From Treponema succinifaciens DSM 2489 (GTDB lineage: Bacteria > Spirochaetota > Spirochaetia > Treponematales > Treponemataceae): a stretch of DNA of 64,000 bases. The translations under genes were made by a program, and so were the position numbers. Below, piece by piece: positions 15,995 to 24,465 of the stretch (positions within the stretch are counted from its first letter, which is position 1; each line of letters opens with the position of its first letter). Under the pieces are notes generated by a model that searched no databases, had not been told where the DNA came from, and was given only the letters and a program-made list of their open reading frames with translations. The DNA lies in contig NC_015385.1 of the NCBI RefSeq assembly GCF_000195275.1, forward strand, positions 1,256,501-1,320,500. The letters are read 5' to 3'.

Positions 15995-16221
15995 AAATGA
16001 AAGTTTTACGCGACCAAAGTTACCTAACTGAATTTTGAAACCATTATTAAGATACTGAGGCAATTTTCTTACCAAAGATGTAAGAACAGCTTCAACGTCA
16101 GTTACGTTTAATGTACAAGCATCGGAAATATCCTTTGCCAAGTCCATTACTGTAAGCTCTTCCATGTACTGTGGAGCAGCATAAAATTTTTTTTCATCAG
16201 TATTAAGGGAATTTTACCCAT
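15971..16221 (-). pseudogene. HU-HIG-like DNA-binding protein remnant, frameshifted and truncated
   Basis: The ATG at 16221 gives MGKIPL. Shifting one frame then gives NTDEKKFYAAPQYMEELTVM and on to KIQLGNFGRVKLSFSSKG, a typical start and core of the HU-HIG family. One missing A near 16206 explains the shift. The C-terminal tail is missing because the frame runs into the lipoprotein fragment. The protein would have bound DNA; it should now be dead. Confidence 0.65.
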
Positions 16222-16315
16222 CTTTATTTCCAGAAGTTGCAGCCAGTGCAATTCCTACACCTAGTGCAATTGCTGCTAACCCCAAAGCTGCCCAACCAGA
16301 AAAATCATAGGTCAT
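16214..16315 (-). CDS. Possible 33-residue membrane peptide or remnant
   Basis: ATG at 16315 encodes MTYDFSGWAALGLAAIALGV and a further GIALAATSGNKDG: one Ala/Gly-rich membrane helix. No convincing ribosome site is present, and it overlaps the start of the HU-like remnant. It may be a remnant. I do not recognise it. Confidence 0.25.
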   Translation of the reverse strand: MTYDFSGWAALGLAAIALGVGIALAATSGNKDG

Positions 16316-16413
16316 TCTATGACACCGTTGTGTGATAAACTTCTACAAATAACGGGAATAAAAATATTTTGCGAAATCGTGATATTTTACACACTTAAAA
16401 CACAAAGTTGTGG

Positions 16414-16419
16414 TATAAT
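16414..16419 (+). promoter_or_regulatory. Extended -10 promoter of the XRE gene
   Basis: TG-G-TATAAT at 16411-16419 places the transcript start only a few bases before the ATG at 16430, so the mRNA may be nearly leaderless. Confidence 0.5.
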
Positions 16420-16429
16420 CTTCTATAAT

Positions 16430-16642
16430 ATGCAAGTAGACTATACAAAGCTTTGGGCTCGTTATAAAGAAATGGGACACAAGAATAAAACAGACCTTAT
16501 TGAGATGGCAGGAATTTCAACGAATATCCTTGCCAAACTGACTAAGGGAGAGTTTATTTCCATGGATAGTATTCAACGTATTTGCAAGGCCCTAAATTGC
16601 GATGTGGGCGATATATGTGTAATTAATAAAGTAGAAGATTAA
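16430..16642 (+). CDS. Small XRE/Cro-type regulator
   Basis: 70 aa from the ATG at 16430; upstream in-frame codons lie before the likely promoter. KTDLIEMAGISTNILAKLTKGEFISMDSIQRICKALNCDVGDI is a complete five-helix Cro/CI domain of the short HTH_26 type. It ends 12 bases before the DUF262 gene and is the first gene of the restriction island, so it probably controls the island's expression. Confidence 0.82.
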   Translation: MQVDYTKLWARYKEMGHKNKTDLIEMAGISTNILAKLTKGEFISMDSIQRICKALNCDVGDICVINKVED

Positions 16643-16654
16643 AAGGAATATAAA

Positions 16655-18463
16655 ATGGCACAGTATAACGTAAACAATATTATGGTTAGTTCACTTCTTT
16701 CTAGTATTAGAGATGGAACTATTGCAATTCCTGAAATACAGAGACCTTTTGTTTGGGACCCTACAAAGGTTCGTGATTTAATTGATTCATTATATAAAGG
16801 ATATCCTGTTGGATATATTATTGTTTGGCAGAATCCCGATGTAAAACTTAAAGATGGAACTATTTCTTCTGGAAAGAAAATCATTATTGATGGTCAGCAG
16901 AGAATTACTGCATTAACCGCTGCAATTGTTGGACTTGAAGTTGTTGGTGCTGATTATAAAAAGAAGAGAATTAAGATTGCATTTAATCCAAAAGAAGAAA
17001 AATTTGAAACTTGTAACCCTGCTATTGAGAAAGATATTCAATGGATTGCAGATATATCAACTGTTTTACAGCCTGGTTTTGATGCTTTCTCTTTTGTAAA
17101 TGAATATTGTGATAAAAACAAAATCACGGATAATGCTGAAAAAAGTTCTATTAACAAGGTGATCAATACTTTAAGTCAGATTCAGAACAATAGCCTTGGT
17201 GTAATAGATCTTTCTTCTAGTCTTGATATTGATAGTGTCACAGATATTTTTATTCGAATCAACTCTAAAGGCAAAGTCCTTTCACAAGCAGATTTTGCTA
17301 TGTCAAAGATATCTTCAAATGAAAGATATAAAGGTGATTTAATCCGTAAGACTATAGATTATTTTTGTCATCTTCTTCAGAATCCTGGTGATTTCGATAC
17401 TATAAAAAATAATGATTCTGAGTTTGCAAATACGGATGAGTTTAAGGCAATTGCTTGGATAAAAGATGAAAACGAAGATATTTATGAACCAGATTATACA
17501 GACCTTTTGAGAGTTGCATTTACTTCAAAATTCCATCGTGGTAAACTGGCTGACCTTGTAAGTTTGTTAAGTGGACGTGATTTTAAGACTCGTGAATTTA
17601 AAGAAGAAATTGCTGAACAGTCATTTAAAGACTTAAAAGAAAGTGTTTTGCAATTTGTAAATAAGACTAACTTCCAAAGATATTTAATGATTGTAAAATC
17701 TACAGGAATTATAGATTCATCACTTGTTCGTTCTGATAACGTTATGAATTTCGGTTACATTCTCTACCTTGCTCTTAGAGAAAAGAAAATCGATGCTGTC
17801 ATTATAGAAAGGGCTGTAAGACGTTGGCTTGTACTTACTATTCTTACAGGAAGATATTCTGGCTCTCCTGAGTCTATGTTTAATTACGATATTACACGAT
17901 TTGTGGATGCAGCAGATCCAATTGATTATATTGAACAGACTGAAGCCGGCGTTCTTTCTGAAGCATTCTGGAGCAATGTACTTATTACAAGACTGAACAC
18001 AGCTGTTGCAAGTAGTCCATTTTATAATGTTTATCTTATGGCTCAGGTCAAATCTGGAGATAAGGGATTCCTTTCAGAACAAATTGATGTTAAGTCAATG
18101 ATTGAACAGAGAGGAGATATTCATCACTTGTTCCCTAAACAGTATCTTATCAATAATGGAATTAGAGATAAGGGCATGTATAATCAAATTGCAAATTATG
18201 TTTATTTACAATCCGAAATAAACATCAAAGTAAAAGATACAGCACCAAATGAATATATGGCTACAGTCCTCCAACAGTGTGAAGATAAAAAGCCTGTATA
18301 TGGTGGAATTGTAGATAAAAATGAGCTTATGCAGAATCTTAAGGCAAATTGTGTACCTGAGGATTTTATTAAAATGGATGTAAAAGATTTTAATAGATTC
18401 CTTGATATGAGACGTAAACTTATGGCAGCTAAAATCAAAGATTATTACGAAAGTTTGAAATAG
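16655..18463 (+). CDS. DUF262 / HNH (GmrSD-type) protein
   Basis: 602 aa. IPEIQRPFVWDPTKVRDLID (about residue 24) and IIIDGQQRITAL (about 76) are the DUF262 nucleotide-binding/ParB-like motifs. FIRINSKGKVLSQAD continues the domain. Near residue 488, GDIHHLFPKQYL followed by Asn residues (QIANYVYLQSEIN) is the DUF1524-type HNH nuclease signature. Proteins with both parts form the GmrSD-type IV restriction family, which cuts modified phage DNA using NTP. Here it sits 19 bases before a type III-like res gene, so it may be an added nuclease of one operon. Confidence 0.82.
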   Translation: MAQYNVNNIMVSSLLSSIRDGTIAIPEIQRPFVWDPTKVRDLIDSLYKGYPVGYIIVWQNPDVKLKDGTISSGKKIIIDGQQRITALTAAIVGLEVVGADYKKKRIKIAFNPKEEKFETCNPAIEKDIQWIADISTVLQPGFDAFSFVNEYCDKNKITDNAEKSSINKVINTLSQIQNNSLGVIDLSSSLDIDSVTDIFIRINSKGKVLSQADFAMSKISSNERYKGDLIRKTIDYFCHLLQNPGDFDTIKNNDSEFANTDEFKAIAWIKDENEDIYEPDYTDLLRVAFTSKFHRGKLADLVSLLSGRDFKTREFKEEIAEQSFKDLKESVLQFVNKTNFQRYLMIVKSTGIIDSSLVRSDNVMNFGYILYLALREKKIDAVIIERAVRRWLVLTILTGRYSGSPESMFNYDITRFVDAADPIDYIEQTEAGVLSEAFWSNVLITRLNTAVASSPFYNVYLMAQVKSGDKGFLSEQIDVKSMIEQRGDIHHLFPKQYLINNGIRDKGMYNQIANYVYLQSEINIKVKDTAPNEYMATVLQQCEDKKPVYGGIVDKNELMQNLKANCVPEDFIKMDVKDFNRFLDMRRKLMAAKIKDYYESLK

Positions 18464-18482
18464 AAAAAGGAAATTAATAAAA

Positions 18483-21392
18483 ATGCTTCATACAATGATT
18501 CAAAAATCATGCAAAAAATGGTTATCTTCTAGTGATTGCAAAATAAAAAACTTGATTTCCTATATGATTTCTACAGGGGAACTTCGCGACGCGCAGATAG
18601 AAGCAATAAAAACATATCTTTTTTTAAAAATAGCCTGTGACAATAAGCCACTTTATGAACTCTTTTGCAATGGCGCTTTTAATTCTCTTTCAGAGGAAGA
18701 TTTGAATAGCATGGAGCTTTCTACACTAGCCCGCGAGACTCTTTTTCATAATAAAGCGGCCCTTGCATTGTATGAATATGCATCACAGAAAAACGAAAAG
18801 GGAGCGCAGGTTTCTGTAAAACTTACAGATGAAATAAAAAAGAATCCACAAAATATAAATTACGAAACCATATTCAAAAAAATATTCTATGGCGTTACTT
18901 ATTCCGATTATCTTTTCAGTCTTCCAATGGGTGCCGGAAAAACATTTTTGATGGCAGCTTTTATTTATCTTGATTTGTATTTTGCAATGCAGAATCCTGA
19001 TGACAGCCGATTTGCCAGAAACTTCATTATTTTGGCTCCGTCAGGCTTAAAAACTTCGGTTATTCCAAGCCTTAGAACAATTCAGGAATTTAATCCGGCC
19101 TGGGTTTTGCCTGAACCAACAGCGAGCGAAATAAAGAGACAAATGATTTTTGAAGTGTTGGATGAAAACAAATCTGCAAAAAAATCAAATAGAACTAAAA
19201 ATCCAAATGTACAGAAGCTGGCTTTACATCAGCCATTTGAGGATTTAACAGGCCTTGTGGCTGTAACAAATGCAGAAAAGGTTATTCTTGACGGACTTGT
19301 TCGTGCAGAACAGGGAGAATTATTTGAAGAAAGTTCGGAAACAAAAGACCGTGAGGCAAATGAACTTCGTTACTGGATTGGGAAGCTCCCACAGCTTTCT
19401 GTTTTTATCGACGAGGTTCATCATGCAACAGATGGTGACATAAAACTCCGCTCTGTGGTGAACCGTTGGGCAAATGGTGAAAAGAAAAATGTGACAAATG
19501 TAATCGGCTTTTCTGGTACACCATACTTGGATAAAGCAGAAAAAATACCTGTTACAGATTCTCTTTCTGTTGCCTCGTCTGATATTTCTAATACCGTTTA
19601 TTATTATCCGCTTGTAGACGCAATAGGAAACTTCTTGAAATATCCAATCGTAAAGGTTTCTGACAATAAAGACAGTATGCAGATTGTTGAAAGCGGCGTA
19701 CGTGAATTCTTACAAAAATATAAAGACACCATTTATGACCGCCCGCCACGCACACTGCAGGCTAAACTTGCGGTTTATTGCGGAAAAGGAATAGATTTTC
19801 TTGAAGAAGAAGTTTATCCGTTTATTTCAAATCTCATCATGGAGTACGGACTGAATCCTAATGAGCATATTTTACGCTATCATGACGGAAATAAAAATCA
19901 TCCTAAGCCACAGGATAGTGATTATCAGTTCAGGATTCTTGATAGAAGCGAATCAAAAATACGAATAATTCTCCTTTGTCAGATTGGAAAAGAAGGATGG
20001 AACTGCCGGAGCCTTGCAGGGGTAATTCTTTCGCAAGAGGGGGATTGTCCTACAAATATGGTTTTGCAAACTTCATGTAGATGTTTGCGTCAGGTTGAGC
20101 GTGGTAAAAAAGAAACTGCCTTAATATATTTAAATGACTCAAATGCTGAAAAACTTAAAAAGCAACTTGAGCAACAGCAGCATATCAATCTTGATGAATT
20201 CCAGAAGGGCTCAAGAGGTGCTACCGAAACGCTTAACAGATATAATCGTACTGAGCATTTAAAGCTTCCTCCAATACCGCTGTATCAGTATTCAATCAAA
20301 TATGACACTCTGCTTGTGGAAGAGCCTAATACTGATAATGTTATTTCAAATGCTGTAAAAAATTCTGAACAGAAAGCAGTTATAAATAAACAGTTTGATG
20401 TCAGGAAAGCAGATTTCACAAATATCGATATTGATTCTTCTGAGCATGGAAAACTTCCGGCACGATACAATACTTGGCTTTATGAAATAGCGAGAGAGAG
20501 TTTTGGTTTTGTAACAGTTGCAAAACTCCATGAACATGACAAGGCATTGCGCAAGGTCTTTAATGAAGTCTCATATAAAGCTGATGGCGAGACATATTTC
20601 AGTTCTCATTATGACATACAAAAATTAAATTCACTCATCAGAACTGCCTTTTATGAAAAACGAGATTTTTCTGTCAGAGAAGAATTTATCAAAGAATCAG
20701 TAAGATTGCTGTGCATAGAACAGTTTTCGCCACAAGTCGAAGTTGCGTCATCTAAAATTAAAGATTATTACCCTGAAGAAATCGAAGTTCAAAAGATAAT
20801 TGACGCAGATAAATCTGGAAAAACTGAAATTGATGAAAAGACAAAAGCTGCCGTTACAGCCCTCCGTGCAGCAGGTTTAAATAAAGAGGCTGATGATATT
20901 GAAAATAAGGCTTGCCCTTTTCCAAATAAAGACCGGTCTTTTCATTACCTTCCATATAAAACAGACAGCTTTTTTGAACAGAAATTTCTTAACGAAGTAT
21001 TAAAGGAAGAGTGTGTATCAAAATACAATCTTGAAGTTTATTATAACGGAGACCGCATGCTGACTGATTTTAGGATTCACTGTTATAAAAAAACTGAAAA
21101 AGATTGGGCAAATGTCGGTGAATATACACCTGATTTTATCATCTTGCAAAGGAAATCAGAAAACGAAGTCGGAAAAGTTTTAATTGTTGAAACAAAAGGC
21201 AGTTTGTATGCAAATGACCCGAATTTCATTGCTCGTCGGGAATTTGTTGAGCAATATTTTATAAAGATGAACAATGAAAAAACAGGTGCTGAAAAATTCT
21301 CATATCTTTATCTGCAAGATAATGAGTCGGACGAAGAAAGAATTAAAAAGACAATCATACATGTTAATGCATTTTTTGGGGAGGGAAAGTAA
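18483..21392 (+). CDS. Type III-like restriction subunit Res (helicase-nuclease)
   Basis: 969 aa. Superfamily 2 motifs are present: Walker A LPMGAGKTFLM (about 146), DEVHH (about 309), VIGFSGTPY (about 341) and QTSCRCLRQVERG (about 528). Near the C-terminus YTPDFI (about 881) and LIVETKG (about 902) form a PD-(D/E)XK nuclease. This is the layout of type III Res, which translocates on DNA and cuts unmodified sites with Mod. Unlike most type III systems, res lies before mod and is separated from it by a RhuM-like gene. Confidence 0.88.
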   Translation: MLHTMIQKSCKKWLSSSDCKIKNLISYMISTGELRDAQIEAIKTYLFLKIACDNKPLYELFCNGAFNSLSEEDLNSMELSTLARETLFHNKAALALYEYASQKNEKGAQVSVKLTDEIKKNPQNINYETIFKKIFYGVTYSDYLFSLPMGAGKTFLMAAFIYLDLYFAMQNPDDSRFARNFIILAPSGLKTSVIPSLRTIQEFNPAWVLPEPTASEIKRQMIFEVLDENKSAKKSNRTKNPNVQKLALHQPFEDLTGLVAVTNAEKVILDGLVRAEQGELFEESSETKDREANELRYWIGKLPQLSVFIDEVHHATDGDIKLRSVVNRWANGEKKNVTNVIGFSGTPYLDKAEKIPVTDSLSVASSDISNTVYYYPLVDAIGNFLKYPIVKVSDNKDSMQIVESGVREFLQKYKDTIYDRPPRTLQAKLAVYCGKGIDFLEEEVYPFISNLIMEYGLNPNEHILRYHDGNKNHPKPQDSDYQFRILDRSESKIRIILLCQIGKEGWNCRSLAGVILSQEGDCPTNMVLQTSCRCLRQVERGKKETALIYLNDSNAEKLKKQLEQQQHINLDEFQKGSRGATETLNRYNRTEHLKLPPIPLYQYSIKYDTLLVEEPNTDNVISNAVKNSEQKAVINKQFDVRKADFTNIDIDSSEHGKLPARYNTWLYEIARESFGFVTVAKLHEHDKALRKVFNEVSYKADGETYFSSHYDIQKLNSLIRTAFYEKRDFSVREEFIKESVRLLCIEQFSPQVEVASSKIKDYYPEEIEVQKIIDADKSGKTEIDEKTKAAVTALRAAGLNKEADDIENKACPFPNKDRSFHYLPYKTDSFFEQKFLNEVLKEECVSKYNLEVYYNGDRMLTDFRIHCYKKTEKDWANVGEYTPDFIILQRKSENEVGKVLIVETKGSLYANDPNFIARREFVEQYFIKMNNEKTGAEKFSYLYLQDNESDEERIKKTIIHVNAFFGEGK

Positions 21393-22445
21393 ATGGCAAA
21401 GAAGCAAAAAAAAGAAGTTACAATTAGAAGTTCCGCAGCTGAATACTTAACTTTTGTGGCAGCCAATGGGGATGATAAAAATAGTGTAGAAGTCCGCTAC
21501 GAAGATGAAAACATTTGGATTACACAAAAAATGCTTGCTATTTTGTATGATGTTGATGTCCGAACAATAAATTATCATATCAAGAAGATTTTTGATGACT
21601 CAGAACTAGAAGAAGCTTCAGTTATCCGAAATTTTCGGATAACTGCCGCAGACGGTAAATCTTATGACACAAAGCATTATAATCTTCAGATGATAATTGC
21701 CGTTGGTTTTAAAGTTAATTCTGAGCGTGCAGTTCAGTTTAGAAAATGGATAAATCAGATTGCAAAGGATTATACGATTAAAGGCTGGGTTATGGATGAA
21801 GAGCGGCTTAAAAACGGCGGCTCCATTCTTACTGAAGATTATTTTGAAGAACAACTTGAACGAATTCGTGAAATACGGGCAAGTGAGCGCAAGTTTTATC
21901 AGAAAGTAACGGATATTTATGCAACATCAATTGATTATGACAGGGATGCAGCTTCTACAAAACGCTTTTATGCAACAGTCCAGAATAAAATGCATTTTGC
22001 GGTTCACGGGCATACAGCAGCAGAACTTATCGTAGAACGAGCAAATGCAGAAAAACCGCACATGGGGCTGACTACATGGAAGGACGCTCCGAACGGAAAA
22101 ATAAAGAAAAGCGATGTAACGATTGCAAAGAATTATCTTTCGGAATTTGAGCTTTCTCAGTTGAACCGCATGGTTACAGCTTATCTTGACTTTGCGGAAA
22201 ATATGGCATTACGAAAAATCCCTCTCACAATGGCAGACTGGGAAAAAAGGTTGAACGGCTTTATTCAGATGTTTGAATACGGACTTTTGCAGGATGCTGG
22301 AAAAGTCAGTGCAGAAATTGCAAAGCTTCATGCCGAAACTGAGTTTGAAAAATACCGCATTGTGCAGGATAGACTGTATAAAAGCGATTATGACTTATAT
22401 TTGGAAGAATTAGAACGCAAAATGGAGATCAAAAATGCCAATTAA
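21393..22445 (+). CDS. RhuM-family protein
   Basis: 350 aa, starting at the base after the res stop. IWITQKMLAILYDVDVRTINYHIKKI is a winged-helix-like DNA-binding region, and TKHYNLQMIIAVGFKVNSERAVQFRKWINQI is the hallmark RhuM core. HFAVHGHTAAELIVERANAEKPHMGLTTWK belongs to the C-terminal domain. RhuM proteins are common in restriction and defence islands, but their activity is not known to me. The last 11 bases overlap the mod gene. The frame is intact. Confidence 0.85.
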   Translation: MAKKQKKEVTIRSSAAEYLTFVAANGDDKNSVEVRYEDENIWITQKMLAILYDVDVRTINYHIKKIFDDSELEEASVIRNFRITAADGKSYDTKHYNLQMIIAVGFKVNSERAVQFRKWINQIAKDYTIKGWVMDEERLKNGGSILTEDYFEEQLERIREIRASERKFYQKVTDIYATSIDYDRDAASTKRFYATVQNKMHFAVHGHTAAELIVERANAEKPHMGLTTWKDAPNGKIKKSDVTIAKNYLSEFELSQLNRMVTAYLDFAENMALRKIPLTMADWEKRLNGFIQMFEYGLLQDAGKVSAEIAKLHAETEFEKYRIVQDRLYKSDYDLYLEELERKMEIKNAN

Positions 22446-24450
22446 ATACATCCCATACACTCCGGAGCCGATTGAAGGGCAGGCTCTTTTAGATAATTTT
22501 ACTCGCACTCTCCGTTATAAAGGAAACTATGATATAAAAGGTAAACTTATACGCGGTATGCCTTTGTATGAAATGCAGACTGTTGAAACTTTCGGCGATA
22601 AAGAAAAAGCAAAGCAGAACCTTGTGATTCGCGGGGAATGTGTTTCTGCGTGTGCCTATCTTAAAGAAAAAGGTATTCTTGTTGATTTAGTTTACATTGA
22701 CCCGCCCTTTGCAAGCGGAGCTGATTATTCCAAGACCGTTTACATCCGTCAGAATCCCAAGTTGGCAAAGGCTTTGAAGCAGGCAGAAGAAGAACTTGAA
22801 ATTGAAGATTTGAAAAGTTTTGAAGAAAAAATGTACGGTGATGTTTGGAATAAAGAAAAATACTTGAACTGGATGTATGAAAACCTGTGCGCCATAAAAA
22901 GCGTGATGAGTGAAACTGCCAGTATTTATGTTCATCTGGATTATCATATTGGTCATTATGTAAAGATTTTGATGGATGAGATTTTTGGTGAAGATAATTT
23001 TAGGAGCGAAATAATTTGGAAAAGAGCAACGGCTCATAGTGATTCAGGCTTTTTTGGTAACAATTATGATATGATTTATTTTTACACAAAATCTGATTCA
23101 GCAATTTTTAATACAATTTTTCAAGATTATGATGAAAAATATATTGCTCGTTTTAAATACAAAGATCCAGATGGACGATTATGGGATAGTGGTAATCCAA
23201 CTGCTAAAGGATTGCAAGGCGGTGGATATGATTATGAATATGATGGTTATAGAACGCTATGGCGTTATCCATACGAAACTCTAAAGAAAATGGATGAAGA
23301 AGGGCGACTATACAGAACAAAAAATGGTGGAATAAGAACAAAAGTTTATCTTGATGAATTAAAGGGAATGCCATGCCAAGCATTATGGACAGATATAAAT
23401 GCCGTTAATTCCCAAGCAGATGAACGCATTGACTACGCCACACAAAAACCTGAAGCCCTGCTTGAACGCATCATTAAAGCATCTTCCGATGAAAATATGC
23501 TTGTTGCAGATTTCTTCGGCGGTTCTGGTGTAACGGCAGCTGTAGCAAATAAACTTAACCGCCGTTTCATTCACTGCGATGTGGGCATCAATTCAATCCA
23601 GACCGTGCGCGACCGCTTGATTGCTCAGAAAGAGACCCCGAATCATGTTCGGGGTGACGTGAATTTCTCAGTTTTGGAAATAAAAGACGGCGTTTCTCTT
23701 TTCCGTAATCCCGTTCAGACTATGGAAAAACTAAAGTCTCTCGTACCCGGGCTTGGAAAAATGGAAGGGCTTTCAGACTTTTGGGCGGGCTGTATAGAAA
23801 GTATAAAAGACGGCACTGTTCCAGTTTATCTTCCGGATTTAAAAAACAGTGAGTGCAAGATTTTAGACAAGCCGTTTATGAGCCGCATCCTGCATGAGCA
23901 TCTGGGAAATCTTCCTTTCACTCCAAGTCGTGTCATTATCTATTATGTTGATGTGGTTGACATTTCAGAAATTGAAGAATTCGTCAAAGCAGACAAATCA
24001 ACCCTTGCTAAAATTGAATTCCGCGACTTAAAAGAACTGCTTGATGACATAGTAATTGAAGACACCGCAGATTTTGAAGTGAGCGAAATTCAGGAAGAAC
24101 TAATTCCGGAATACAAGCTGACCATAAAATCATTTATGAGCGACCGGGTTATGCGTCACATAAACGCCTACAATCAAAAATGCGAGCTCAATTCCAAAGG
24201 CAAAAAGTTCAAGCCGATTGTCATTTCAGAAGAAGGTCTGGAACTCATCGAATGGATCAGCGTGGATTGTACTGCAACAGAAGGTGAGTGGCATTCAGAT
24301 TCAGAAATCAAAATAGACAAACTCGGTTTTGTTATTAAGAATGGTATAAAGACAAAAGAATTCTGGGACGGTGCAATCAAGAGTGAAACAAAACCGCTGC
24401 GTCTGAAAATCAGGAATATCTGTGGGGATGAAACTGTTTGGAAGGTATAA
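22435..24450 (+). CDS. Type III-like DNA methyltransferase Mod
   Basis: 671 aa. VDLVYIDPPFASGADYSK (about residue 89) is catalytic motif IV of the beta-class amino-methyltransferases. VADFFGGSGVTAAVANKLNRRF (about 357) is the SAM-binding motif I, in the order IV then I. The AT-rich segment between them (about 185-320) is the target-recognition region. The C-terminal 200 residues are divergent. It should methylate adenine (or N4-cytosine) and pair with Res. A 21-base palindrome (ACCCCGAA...TTCGGGGT at 23635-23655) lies inside the coding sequence. Confidence 0.88.
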   Translation: MPIKYIPYTPEPIEGQALLDNFTRTLRYKGNYDIKGKLIRGMPLYEMQTVETFGDKEKAKQNLVIRGECVSACAYLKEKGILVDLVYIDPPFASGADYSKTVYIRQNPKLAKALKQAEEELEIEDLKSFEEKMYGDVWNKEKYLNWMYENLCAIKSVMSETASIYVHLDYHIGHYVKILMDEIFGEDNFRSEIIWKRATAHSDSGFFGNNYDMIYFYTKSDSAIFNTIFQDYDEKYIARFKYKDPDGRLWDSGNPTAKGLQGGGYDYEYDGYRTLWRYPYETLKKMDEEGRLYRTKNGGIRTKVYLDELKGMPCQALWTDINAVNSQADERIDYATQKPEALLERIIKASSDENMLVADFFGGSGVTAAVANKLNRRFIHCDVGINSIQTVRDRLIAQKETPNHVRGDVNFSVLEIKDGVSLFRNPVQTMEKLKSLVPGLGKMEGLSDFWAGCIESIKDGTVPVYLPDLKNSECKILDKPFMSRILHEHLGNLPFTPSRVIIYYVDVVDISEIEEFVKADKSTLAKIEFRDLKELLDDIVIEDTADFEVSEIQEELIPEYKLTIKSFMSDRVMRHINAYNQKCELNSKGKKFKPIVISEEGLELIEWISVDCTATEGEWHSDSEIKIDKLGFVIKNGIKTKEFWDGAIKSETKPLRLKIRNICGDETVWKV

Positions 24451-24465
24451 GGAGAGATGTAACTT

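Noticed and set aside
15971-16165. Intact short HU protein starting at the internal ATG
   Set aside because: Codons before that ATG continue the HU-HIG sequence (FYAAPQY), so it is an internal Met of a frameshifted gene.
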